DNA of 64,000 nt from Thiotrichaceae bacterium (GTDB taxonomy: Bacteria; Pseudomonadota; Gammaproteobacteria; Thiotrichales; Thiotrichaceae): contig JAGLEV010000027.1 of the NCBI GenBank assembly GCA_023144895.1, positions 61,495 to 125,494 on the forward strand. Direction: 5' to 3'. The notes beneath the pieces are model-generated. The model ran no database searches. It was not told the origin of the DNA and was given only the letters and a program-made list of their open reading frames with translations. Both the position numbers and the translations under genes were made by a program. This document shows positions 18,252-26,204 of the stretch, one piece after another (the stretch's first letter is position 1; each line of letters starts with the position of its first letter).

Positions 18252-18757
18252 AATGAGGTGACAAAATCTTGAGGTCGATGGAAGTCTGGCTCTTTACTAC
18301 CGAGTGAGTTCAACGATAAATACTGTCGTGGATTGCCAAGAATGAAACAAACATTATAGCGATAATCACCTTCTCCTAATAAAGAAATTAATAGTGACTG
18401 TGGGATGTCTAATGTGAACGTCCAATGATTAGTATGTTGCTCGGTTTGTAGTGATAATGAAATACTACTCGTCATGAATCCAGAGACTTTTTGGCGGGGT
18501 TGATCAAATAACATCAGCCACCATGAACCATTGGCAGCAATATTAATTTCTATATATTGTCCTGTTGTCGTATTGGCAACAAATAATTCCGCAACATCCC
18601 GCTCCCATAAGCCTTCGGTATAACACCCAACTTCACCAATGGCCTGATTCATTGGTGTCTGTGGAATAGCTCCAGAGAAGTTAAGCGAGTGTTTATAGCG
18701 AATATCAAAATTAACTTCAGGGCTGGATTGATTGTACCAGTCAGTATTGATGATCAT
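18248..18757 (-). CDS. DOMON-like domain protein
   Basis: A 169-residue protein without a signal peptide, made largely of beta strands. Segments such as WERDVAELFVANTTTGQYIEINIAANGSWWLMLFD and the closing NPRQYLSLNSLGSKEPDFHRPQDF resemble the DOMON-like / family 9 carbohydrate-binding-like fold found in small proteobacterial proteins. Its ligand is unknown. It overlaps the GIY-YIG gene by 4 bases and lies 1 base from apbE, so these genes form one unit. The family call rests on pattern recognition. Confidence 0.6.
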   Translation of the reverse strand: MIINTDWYNQSSPEVNFDIRYKHSLNFSGAIPQTPMNQAIGEVGCYTEGLWERDVAELFVANTTTGQYIEINIAANGSWWLMLFDQPRQKVSGFMTSSISLSLQTEQHTNHWTFTLDIPQSLLISLLGEGDYRYNVCFILGNPRQYLSLNSLGSKEPDFHRPQDFVTSL

Positions 18758-18758
18758 A

Positions 18759-19754
18759 TTAGCGTATCGGTAAGGTTGAATAAGTAGTGTAGCTATCTTT
18801 TTGGCGAATAATAAAAAATACTTTTAATTCCAATTGCTTTACTAGTGCGATTCCTTTCGTTTCCCCAAGAACTAATAGTGCCGTAGCATAGCCATCAGCC
18901 CACATTGCAGAGGGGTGAACGACAGTAACAGAGACTAGATTATGCGTAATAGGGTAGCCTGTTATGGGGTTAATCGTGTGACTATAGTATTTACCCTTAT
19001 CAATAAAGAAGTTTTGATAGTCACCTGATGTGGCCACTGCTTGATTATCCAAGGGAATAATTAATTGAATCTGTTGTTGTCCAGCTTGGGGTTTGGCAAT
19101 AGCAACCTGCCAAGGCTTGGCGTGTGAATTTAATCCTTTCGCTAATAGTTCACCACCAATCTCTACAAGATAATGCTTTATCCCTCTATGATCAAGTAAA
19201 GAAGCGATTTGATCCACTGCATAGCCCTTGGCAATGGCGGATAAGTTGATCTCAACCTGAGGTTGTGACTTCTGTAATTGATGTGTTTTTAATTTTATAT
19301 CGATTTTATCAAAACCAATATCTGCTAATTTTTTTTGAATGAGTGTCGCTTTCGGTGCATTAAATCGTATCGTTTTATCAAACCCCCAGAGTCGGATAAG
19401 GGGTGATAATGTAGGGTCAAAGTATTGATTAGATTCTTGATATATTTTTTTAGCAACGGTCATCACAGTGATAATTTCAGGGCTAACAGTAAAAACTTCA
19501 GTACTCTTGAATCGATTAAAACGACTCACTTCAGAATCTTCAATATAAGTAGAGAATTGTTGATTGATTGCTTTTAAGCGAGTACTAATTTGTTGGTGTA
19601 AAATACCAGCATCAATGGCATGACTATTCGGTAAATTAACATGCCATTGCGTACCCATGGTTTTGCCTGTTAATTGAGTCGGGGGCTTGGAACAGCCTAA
19701 TAGTGAGATAATCGTAGTGAGAATGATTAATTTGATAATGGAATTAATCATCAT
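18759..19754 (-). CDS. apbE: FAD:protein FMN transferase (ApbE), lipoprotein
   Basis: Covalently attaches FMN from FAD to threonine of periplasmic flavoproteins such as NqrC, RnfG or NosR. The 331-residue chain has a lipoprotein signal (SLLGCSKPP), GKTMGTQWHV, PLIRLWGF, INLSAIAKGYAVDQI, LVEIGGELLAKG, SGDYQNFF, HTINPITGYP and the magnesium-site segment MWADGYATALLVLG. Length and motifs are complete. No Rnf or Nqr gene is present in the window, so its substrate lies elsewhere. It overlaps yigZ by 11 bases. Confidence 0.93.
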   Translation of the reverse strand: MMINSIIKLIILTTIISLLGCSKPPTQLTGKTMGTQWHVNLPNSHAIDAGILHQQISTRLKAINQQFSTYIEDSEVSRFNRFKSTEVFTVSPEIITVMTVAKKIYQESNQYFDPTLSPLIRLWGFDKTIRFNAPKATLIQKKLADIGFDKIDIKLKTHQLQKSQPQVEINLSAIAKGYAVDQIASLLDHRGIKHYLVEIGGELLAKGLNSHAKPWQVAIAKPQAGQQQIQLIIPLDNQAVATSGDYQNFFIDKGKYYSHTINPITGYPITHNLVSVTVVHPSAMWADGYATALLVLGETKGIALVKQLELKVFFIIRQKDSYTTYSTLPIR

Positions 19755-20385
19755 TTTGATCAGTCACTGTGATGGTGTGTGGCAAGGATGCTAAGAAATC
19801 ATCATAAGATGACGTATTTAATAAGCAATGCAGAGTAATATGATCGCTATAATCAATAGAAACTAACTCACCTTCAAAGCGTTTAAGCTGGTAGCGGAAA
19901 TTATTTTCATCAGCAAAGGGAAGCTGGATACACAAGGCTAATTGCTTTTCAGTGACACTGAGCTGGGCTAATTTAAGCACCTCAACAGTGCTACTAGAAT
20001 AGGCTCGTGCTAGCCCACCTGTACCAAGTTTAACACCTCCAAAATAGCGAATAATAGCGACGACAATATTACCAACATTGGCATGTTGTAATACATTTAA
20101 CATTGGCTTTCCTGCTGTTCCCGAAGGCTCACCATCATCACTCATTGATTGTTCTGTGCCACTAGGAGCGCCCGCTATATAAGCCCAGCAGATATGACGA
20201 GCATCAGGGTACTTTTGGTGGCAAGACTTAATCCATGCCTTAGCTTCTGGGGCAGAATGAATAGGGCTTAGTTTGGCAATAAAACGACTATTTTTAATGC
20301 TTTGTTCAAACTCACAGTGATTATCAGGGCTTAGATAGGACAATAGTCTATTCAAACTCCATTTCACGGAAGATTCTACCCGCAT
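19744..20385 (-). CDS. yigZ: YigZ/IMPACT family protein (UPF0029)
   Basis: A 213-residue cytoplasmic protein of the YigZ/YvyE family. It has the IMPACT N-terminal domain (DNHCEFEQSIKNSRFIAKL...DARHICWAYIAG, DDGEPSGTAGKPML, VVAIIRYFGGVKLGTGGLARAYS) and a DUF1949 C-terminal domain. The exact function is unsettled; the eukaryotic relative IMPACT regulates GCN2. The drawn start overlaps the upstream gene by 38 bases. A TTG about 35 codons into the alternative reading (LSYLSPDNH) could be the true start, since the family normally begins close to that segment. Confidence 0.85.
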   Translation of the reverse strand: MRVESSVKWSLNRLLSYLSPDNHCEFEQSIKNSRFIAKLSPIHSAPEAKAWIKSCHQKYPDARHICWAYIAGAPSGTEQSMSDDGEPSGTAGKPMLNVLQHANVGNIVVAIIRYFGGVKLGTGGLARAYSSSTVEVLKLAQLSVTEKQLALCIQLPFADENNFRYQLKRFEGELVSIDYSDHITLHCLLNTSSYDDFLASLPHTITVTDQNDD

Positions 20386-21622
20386 TTTGACGAGCTAATA
20401 AATCAAATGTTGCAAGGTGGCGGTAAGCGGATTGATCAATATTATAAGCATCTTGTAGCTCACCATCATTATCAAGAATTTCAGTGATCTTTCCACGTAT
20501 AAAGCTAAGGTAATCTTTAGTATATTTAGTGACTTCTGCCATGTTAGTTGCTTCGCCATGACCTGGAATGACAAATGTTGCTTTGAGGGCAACAAACTTC
20601 TTCCAAGTCTCTAACCAGCCAGCGGTATTCGTGTGTTCAAAGACGGGCAACATGCGCTGATGAAAAGCCATATCTCCTGCAATAATCAGACTTTGTTTTG
20701 GCAACCAAACCAAGATATCACCAGGGCTATGAGCAGGGCCAAGATGAAGAAGCTCAATAGTAAAGTCTCCTAAGCTCAAATCCATTCTGTCATCAAAGGT
20801 TATTGTTGGCATGACGACTTTAGTATCCATACCCTTATCCTTCCTGCCTTTCAGCATTGCAGAGAGAACACTCTCAGCATGATGCTTGATTTCTGTCACT
20901 GTATCCTTATGGGCGACGATCTTAGCACCTTGTTCAAGCCAATAATTACTCCCTAACATGGCATGACCTTGCCCATTTTCTAAGACAACATATTTGACGG
21001 GTTCATTGGTAATTTTTTTGATTTCAGTATGCAGTGCCTTGGCTAATAGATAATTATCACCCGCATTAACCACCACAACGCCTTTGCCTGTAACGATAAA
21101 GGAAAGGTTATTATTGTGCCCTGAATTCATATAACTGGCAGGCCCTGTTTCACCAATCGCAGAGTAAACCCCATCAACCACCTTCACGGGCAAGCTGTAT
21201 AACATGGATTGAGGGGCTTTATCTCGTGAGCGAATAGCTAACTTTTGTTTTTTCCAGTCAATAAAACCACTGGCATAGTTATAAACCTTGCTATAACCCA
21301 TAGTTTCTAAGGTTTTAGCCGCGAGAGGGCTACGCACATTGGTACCACAATAGACAACAATCGGAGCCTCTTTATTAGCTACAGCCTCAGGCACTCTAAA
21401 TTCAAACCAGCCCCTTGGAATCTCCTTGTGATTAGGGTGTTGAATCGTTCCACCTAAGCGCACAGCTTCGTCAGCGGTACGTACATCAATAATCACTAAA
21501 TCAGGCTTATCAGCAATTAACTGCTGTAGTGCCTTGGTGTCAAGGTCAGTCACATCAGCGTATACGATGGATAATGAGGTTATTATGAATAGAAACGTTA
21601 TTTTATAGAGAAGGGTTTTCAT
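20348..21622 (-). CDS. Exported rhodanese / metallo-beta-lactamase-fold fusion with degenerate metal site
   Basis: A 424-residue periplasmic protein. After a signal peptide (about 1-22) comes a rhodanese domain (about 25-130) with the sulfur-accepting cysteine in VVYCGTNVRSP (Cys92). It is followed by a metallo-beta-lactamase-fold domain (about 145-400) resembling the SoxH/quinoprotein-relay group. Late metal ligands are retained: His298 in GPAHSPGD, Asp317 in IIAGDMAFH and His355 in VIPGHGEA. The first HxHxDH motif is replaced by ENGQGH (215-220), leaving only His220. It may therefore bind one metal or none. A role in periplasmic sulfur transfer or persulfide handling is inference. It overlaps yigZ downstream. 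Confidence 0.8.
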   Translation of the reverse strand: MKTLLYKITFLFIITSLSIVYADVTDLDTKALQQLIADKPDLVIIDVRTADEAVRLGGTIQHPNHKEIPRGWFEFRVPEAVANKEAPIVVYCGTNVRSPLAAKTLETMGYSKVYNYASGFIDWKKQKLAIRSRDKAPQSMLYSLPVKVVDGVYSAIGETGPASYMNSGHNNNLSFIVTGKGVVVVNAGDNYLLAKALHTEIKKITNEPVKYVVLENGQGHAMLGSNYWLEQGAKIVAHKDTVTEIKHHAESVLSAMLKGRKDKGMDTKVVMPTITFDDRMDLSLGDFTIELLHLGPAHSPGDILVWLPKQSLIIAGDMAFHQRMLPVFEHTNTAGWLETWKKFVALKATFVIPGHGEATNMAEVTKYTKDYLSFIRGKITEILDNDGELQDAYNIDQSAYRHLATFDLLARQNAGRIFREMEFE

Positions 21623-21788
21623 CGCTTAGGCTCAATTTTAGCTTTATTGGAATAAGTATACAGGTAAAGCGACTCTTTTCAGATTCAATCAATAGGGCTG
21701 TTATTGGGGATTGTTAACTTAGTCTCTCTTCTAATTTTCCATTCCACTTTGTCATTAGCAACAAGCATGTCTAAGCATTATTTTGCTT
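21623..21788. other. Intergenic region between rhodanese gene and IS1-like remnant
   Basis: Together with the IS1-like fragment this fills the 321-base gap between the rhodanese fusion and thrC. No further coding remnant could be recognised between the transposase stop and the rhodanese start. The promoter of the rhodanese-yigZ-apbE run should lie here, but no clear hexamers were found. Confidence 0.4.
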
Positions 21789-21941
21789 TTACTGTTTTAC
21801 CACTTCAATTTGCTCGCCGAAGGGCTTAATCCAATGATAAATAGCAATGACTAAATCTGAGTATTCGTCCAATAGAACGAAAACCCAGTCCTTCTAAATC
21901 AAGAGTTAAAGCCAATCGGCGTTGTGACGGACTTGACCATT
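21789..21941 (-). pseudogene. Fragment of an IS1-like transposase, frameshifted
   Basis: Reading the minus strand gives QRRLALTLDLEGLGFRSIG followed by RILRFSH (about 21924 to 21850). After a one-base shift it gives YHWIKPFGEQIEVVKQ and a stop at 21789-21791. This is the helix-turn-helix segment typical of IS1-family InsA-like proteins (LEGLGFRSIGR...WIKxFGE). Just upstream, another frame reads ALANGQVRHNADW, resembling the end of the zinc-motif segment. The piece is therefore frameshifted and probably internally deleted. It abuts the 3' end of thrC. No terminal repeats or second ORF were found. Confidence 0.6.
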
Positions 21942-21943
21942 AG

Positions 21944-23416
21944 CTAATGCAAAAAAGCCAAAATCTCACTCTCAATATCTGCTTTATCAATCACCACATC
22001 CTGAGAAACTGTCTTATCAAACAAGTGATTAATAGAATCAGGAATACTAATTCCAGCGGCTTTAGCAATAGTATCTAATGCTTGGCGATCATCAGTATTT
22101 TTTTCTCCTGTGAGTGCGTTAGCAATGGTTGGAGAGAATTTTGTCCATTCTGCTGTTGAATAAGCAATCGTTTTTAATGGCTTAGTGCGGCAAGTAGCAT
22201 AAGCCTTAAAGCATGTCGCTGTATGTGGATCCATTAAATAACCTGAGGCAAAAGCTTCTTTAATATACGATTTTCCTTCATCATCAGAACAGTAATCTGC
22301 GGTAAAAACAGCCTGTAGTATACTCAGCTCATCAGCAGTCAATTCATAATAACGCTCACTATCAAGCTGTTGCATTAACACTTTAGTACGCTTTGCACCG
22401 AATAATGAGAATAAAATACGCTCTACATTGGATGAAATTAAAATGTCCATTGCAGGTGACGTTGTTGCAATTAAGGTAGAGTGGCGCAGGTCATATTTAC
22501 CTGTACCGATAAGCTCAGTCAAAATATTATTCTGGTTTGATGCAATAAGAATTTTTTCTACTGGCAAGCCCATTTTCATGGCATAAAAGCCACCCAGTGC
22601 ATTGCCAAAATTACCACTGGGCACATCAAGATAAACCTTTTCACCTAAAGCAATTTCATTCTGGCGCACCAACTCAAGGTAACTATGAATATGATAGATT
22701 AACTGGAAAATAATTCGCCCAAAGTTAACCGAGTTAGCCGCAGAGAGATAAATCTTCTGTTCTTGTAGTTTTGCTTTAAAAGTATTGGATTGAAGCAATG
22801 ATTTTAGTGCATTTTGTGCATCATCAAAATTACCATGAATCCCAATGACTTTCAGGTTATCAGCATTCTCTGTCACCATCTGCAACCGTTGTACATCCGA
22901 GGTTCCACCATCAGGATACAAGCAAGCGACACGCACATTCTCTTTGCCTTTAAATGTCTCTAAAGCCGCTGGCCCTGTGTCTCCACTGGTTGCTGTTAAA
23001 ATCAAGTATTGCTCATTACGTTGTTGAGCGATTGATGACAACACAACACCAAAAGGCTGTAATGCCATATCTTTAAAGGCACGAGTGGCACCATGATAAA
23101 GCTCACTGACGAAGAGATCCTCTTTTACTTTAACCACAGGCACGGGATTTTTAGGATCATCAAAGTGATCATAAAGTGCTAAAGCTTCGTCAATAACAGA
23201 GGCTTCAATATCGATAGCAAAGGCTGTTAATACTGCTTTCGCTAGTACCTTATAGTCAGAACTCACATGCTCAGCCAAAAACTCAGCCCCCAAATTAGGC
23301 AAGCTCTCAGGTACATAAATACCACCAAAAGAAGCCATTGGCTCTAAAATTGCAGTAGAAAAGCTCACCTTATCGGCACGTTGCCCATCATTGCCTCTTG
23401 ATTCAATAAATTGCAT
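21944..23416 (-). CDS. thrC: Threonine synthase, long type
   Basis: PLP enzyme converting O-phospho-homoserine to threonine. The 490-residue sequence starts MQFIESRGNDG and has the PLP-lysine segment GATRAFKDMALQPFG, the phosphate-binding LTATSGDTGPAALE and DVPSGNFGNALGG. Its start and length resemble the threonine synthases of epsilonproteobacteria and some sulfur-oxidising gammaproteobacteria more than the 428-residue E. coli enzyme; this comparison is from memory of the family. It stands alone, without thrA or thrB. Confidence 0.93.
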   Translation of the reverse strand: MQFIESRGNDGQRADKVSFSTAILEPMASFGGIYVPESLPNLGAEFLAEHVSSDYKVLAKAVLTAFAIDIEASVIDEALALYDHFDDPKNPVPVVKVKEDLFVSELYHGATRAFKDMALQPFGVVLSSIAQQRNEQYLILTATSGDTGPAALETFKGKENVRVACLYPDGGTSDVQRLQMVTENADNLKVIGIHGNFDDAQNALKSLLQSNTFKAKLQEQKIYLSAANSVNFGRIIFQLIYHIHSYLELVRQNEIALGEKVYLDVPSGNFGNALGGFYAMKMGLPVEKILIASNQNNILTELIGTGKYDLRHSTLIATTSPAMDILISSNVERILFSLFGAKRTKVLMQQLDSERYYELTADELSILQAVFTADYCSDDEGKSYIKEAFASGYLMDPHTATCFKAYATCRTKPLKTIAYSTAEWTKFSPTIANALTGEKNTDDRQALDTIAKAAGISIPDSINHLFDKTVSQDVVIDKADIESEILAFLH

Positions 23417-24176
23417 CGTATTTATCTCTAAAAAATGAAGTGTGGCAATTGTAACCTTTCTTATTAAAACTGTGAATAGTATGGTGGCATGTTCCTAGAG
23501 TTTTATGGCATAGGTAAACGTCAACAGAGCCTAGCACTTATTTTCACACAAAAAATGTGTTAGGCTATATGTCTCTGGGTTATCTGGTTTTCTCTGAGGA
23601 TAAACCATTGCTTTGTCAATGGTTGCTGAGAAAATATAGGATCAATTATTCTTTTATCTGTATGGAAAGACTTGATCACTACACTTTGAAACTTAGTCGG
23701 GCGCAACAAAAAAACAGGGTATTAACACCACAACACCAACACCACCACATAATGATCAAATAGCTATTGCTTGTCTGCAATGGTGGATTATTTTGGATAG
23801 TATTCAACATTCTATTGATAAATAGCTGTTCCTATTACCGATAGCATTCTTTATTTTTTGAATAGTTTTTATGAGCGAATAACTCAGCGACACCTTAATA
23901 TTGTTTTATTAAGCCCTGTCCTAGGTGATTAAAGTGTCATCGGTAGCAGAGTATTGATAATGCCTTTAAAACTCATGTTTACATGATAAATATTCTCTCT
24001 TTGACTTGTAGCAATATGGTAAATATTTAAACAAACAAGTTAATTAGCGCTTTATAAAAGTACGTCGGTACACTACACTATTCTTATATGTAATCGTTAA
24101 ATCCTGTACTCTTATTTTCAAAGGGCAGGGTGCTTTTTAGTCACTAGGTGGTATGAACTTATAAGGAGATAACTTG
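23417..24176. other. Long intergenic region, no convincing gene
   Basis: A 760-base gap. A 68-codon frame at 23557-23763 has no recognisable features and weak coding appearance. A stem with arms AGCCTAGCAC (23528-23537) and GTGTTAGGCT (23557-23566), 9 of 10 paired, lies about 110 bases upstream of the thrC start and could be an unrelated palindrome. The rest looks like decayed sequence with stops in all frames. Confidence 0.45.
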
Positions 24177-24521
24177 ATGCGGAGCTTGTTAAGAAAGCGA
24201 ACAGAAAATGCAGATGATCGCAGGGAGCAACGCTTATTAGAAAGTAATCGCTTGGAACATAAGAAATTTGATTCCCTCAATACTGAACATAACTTTATTG
24301 AAGCTTTTTCTGCCGCACCTAGTTTTTTAGTTTTCCTTTGGGCTTGTTTGCCATTATTGCTGATCGCTAGTTTTAATGCTAGTGCTATTCTTGCGGGTGT
24401 GGTGGCAACTATTATCAATATTATGTTATTACAAATTGATACTTTTGACTTTGTACGAGCTGTGTTGTGTACGGTGACTTTATTAATCACTTTGGCTTTG
24501 TATCACTTTAAGTTTTTTTGA
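24177..24521 (+). CDS. Small membrane protein, 114 residues
   Basis: Not recognised. The N-terminal third is very rich in Arg, Glu and Lys (LLRKRTENADDRREQRLLES), helical and probably cytoplasmic. It is followed by two or three membrane helices (about 48-66, 67-86 and 92-110). ATG 24177 is preceded by AAGGAG (24163-24168) at a good distance, which favours it over the TTG three bases earlier and supports the frame being real. No neighbours point to a function. Confidence 0.6.
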   Translation: MRSLLRKRTENADDRREQRLLESNRLEHKKFDSLNTEHNFIEAFSAAPSFLVFLWACLPLLLIASFNASAILAGVVATIINIMLLQIDTFDFVRAVLCTVTLLITLALYHFKFF

Positions 24522-24672
24522 GTAGGATACTTTATTAATATTATTATAATCATGGCGTTAAGGTGATTTTTAACTTTAGCCAATAAGTATTATGGCACTA
24601 GGTTAAATAGCTCTAAAATCATGACAGACCGTCAGTCAAAATAGTCGTAACCCAGTGCTGAAGAGCCGTTAA

Positions 24673-25128
24673 TCATTCGCTAAGAATAAAGGCTAACTCA
24701 CCAATGTAACTCGCATAAATCGTTGTTGCCTGAGTGGGGCTGATGCGCTTATTTTTTATAGAATTTAGTAAGCCTTGTAACTTAGCATCAGAGCTACGTG
24801 CTGATAATATTTGTGAAGAAGAATTGTGTCCACGCAATATGAAGTGAGAAAGCAGACTTAACATGGCAAAAAATAGTGCGATATAGTTAAGTAGCACCCA
24901 TGCTGGTTTTATTGATGAAAATAATGCAGGAAGCCACTGTTCAAAAGAGCGACTGAAGAATATAGCACAGCATAAAAAGAAGATAACTATCAGGCTATTC
25001 AATAAAGAAAAATTAACTAAGTGACGCTGGCGAGGCTCATTCTTTTTTAGATATTCTGCAATTTGATAGCGAGCATTTTCAATGTCAACAGGAAGCTTTT
25101 GGATATCATCACTATTATTCTTAAACAT
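24673..25128 (-). CDS. Unknown membrane protein with two membrane helices
   Basis: A 151-residue protein I do not recognise. It has an acidic N-terminus, a helical arm ending in NEPRQRH, two hydrophobic helices (about 44-62 and 76-98), and a cytoplasmic C-terminus with SARSSDAKLQGLLNSIKNKRISPTQA. It has no signal peptide cleavage site. It is transcribed alone, facing the DUF302 gene across about 200 bases. The size and topology are reminiscent of small membrane effectors or SLATT-like proteins, but there is no firm evidence for this. Confidence 0.5.
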   Translation of the reverse strand: MFKNNSDDIQKLPVDIENARYQIAEYLKKNEPRQRHLVNFSLLNSLIVIFFLCCAIFFSRSFEQWLPALFSSIKPAWVLLNYIALFFAMLSLLSHFILRGHNSSSQILSARSSDAKLQGLLNSIKNKRISPTQATTIYASYIGELAFILSE

Positions 25129-25328
25129 AACTGATCCTAACCTAAAATAAAGAGTGAATCGATATTATCGGCTTATTCAGAGTAATACATGCTCACTTTA
25201 GGTATTAATGTATCAGCTATTATTCTTTTATGATAAAAGGTTAAGTATGCCACTTATAATAAGCTTAAGGCATCTAGTCTTTGCTATAGAACGTAGACTA
25301 AAATAAACCATAATTAAAAGGATAAGCA

Positions 25329-25793
25329 ATGAAACATCTCCTCATTATTTTTACATTAGTATTCTTATCAACCCCTGTTTTAGCAAACTCAAAGCCTGAT
25401 ATTAGTTTCAATATTATCAAGAAAGAAAGCCCCTATAGTGTTAATGAGACAATGGATAAGTTTGTTAGCATTATTAAGAAAAAAGGCTTTACTCTTTTTG
25501 CTCGAATTGACCATCAGGAAAATGCAGCCAGTGTTGATCTAGTGATGAATCCTGCACAGGTGGTTATTTTTGGTAACCCTAAGGGAGGCACTAGCTTAAT
25601 GAATCAAGATATTCGTGTTGCTCTTGACTTGCCATTGCGTATTGCTGTTTATCAAGCAAAGGATGATAAGGTTTATATTAGTTATCATGCACCCATTGTT
25701 ATGGCGAGTAATTATGATCTTGATGGACATCCATTGATTGGAAAAGTAACGGAAGGATTGGATAAATTGACTTCTGCAACTATTGCAGAATAA
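25329..25793 (+). CDS. Exported DUF302-domain protein
   Basis: A 154-residue protein with a signal peptide (cleavage after PVLA). The mature part is a DUF302 domain: YSVNETMDKFVSIIKKKGFTLFARIDH, MNPAQVVIFGNPKGGTSLM and DLPLRIAVYQAKDDKVYISYHAP are characteristic. The family is widespread in sulfur- and iron-metabolising bacteria, and its biochemical role is unknown. The frame is complete, and an AAAAGG ribosome site precedes the ATG. Confidence 0.85.
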   Translation: MKHLLIIFTLVFLSTPVLANSKPDISFNIIKKESPYSVNETMDKFVSIIKKKGFTLFARIDHQENAASVDLVMNPAQVVIFGNPKGGTSLMNQDIRVALDLPLRIAVYQAKDDKVYISYHAPIVMASNYDLDGHPLIGKVTEGLDKLTSATIAE

Positions 25794-25834
25794 CGTTTGA
25801 TAGGGAGGGGTAAGAAAATATCGTTAAATAGAGC

Positions 25835-25863
25835 TTGACAATAGAACAACAAAACGATGTAAT
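25835..25863 (+). promoter_or_regulatory. Consensus promoter of the tRNA-Phe gene
   Basis: A perfect -35 TTGACA (25835-25840), a 17-base spacer and -10 TGTAAT (25858-25863) are followed by a GC-rich discriminator (CGCCCC), the pattern expected of a stable-RNA promoter under stringent control. Confidence 0.85.
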
Positions 25864-25877
25864 ACGCCCCTCGATTT

Positions 25878-25953
25878 GGCCGGGTAGCTCAGTCGGTAGA
25901 GCAGCGGATTGAAAATCCGCGTGTCGACGGTTCGATTCCGCCCCCGGCCACCA
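25878..25953 (+). tRNA. tRNA-Phe (anticodon GAA)
   Basis: A 76-base cloverleaf with acceptor arms GGCCGGG and CCCGGCC, D arm GCTC...GAGC, anticodon arm GCGGATT GAA AATCCGC, T arm with GGTTCGATTCC and an encoded CCA end. All stems pair. The gene has its own strong promoter and is monocistronic. No integrase or direct repeat of its 3' end was noticed nearby. Confidence 0.97.
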
Positions 25954-26204
25954 TTTTCGCCTTAGTGATGAGAGTATTACCTATTCCTCAAGGTGAAATT
26001 AAAAATTTAGAATGTCCTTTCTGTCTATTAATCACCCCATACTCTATTTAAAAATATAAGCTGAGTCTAAGCTTTATCTTTTATATCTAAATAACACATC
26101 ACTTCTTTGATATGGATTATTTATCTAAATTTTTAACCTTGTAGAATGATATTTAGAGGACTACACTCGCTCCTTTATTATCAAATGCTAATATTGAGTT
26201 GAAA

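Noticed and set aside
23557..23763. 68-codon plus-strand frame in the gap after thrC
   Set aside because: No ribosome site, no recognisable domain, and the region looks decayed in all frames.
24137..24490. Minus-strand frame of 117 codons
   Set aside because: It is antisense to the small membrane protein at 24177-24521, which has AAGGAG and plausible membrane helices.
25878..25953. tRNA-Phe as an attachment site for an integrated element
   Set aside because: No integrase gene lies nearby, and no duplicate of the tRNA 3' end was noticed within the neighbouring sequence.
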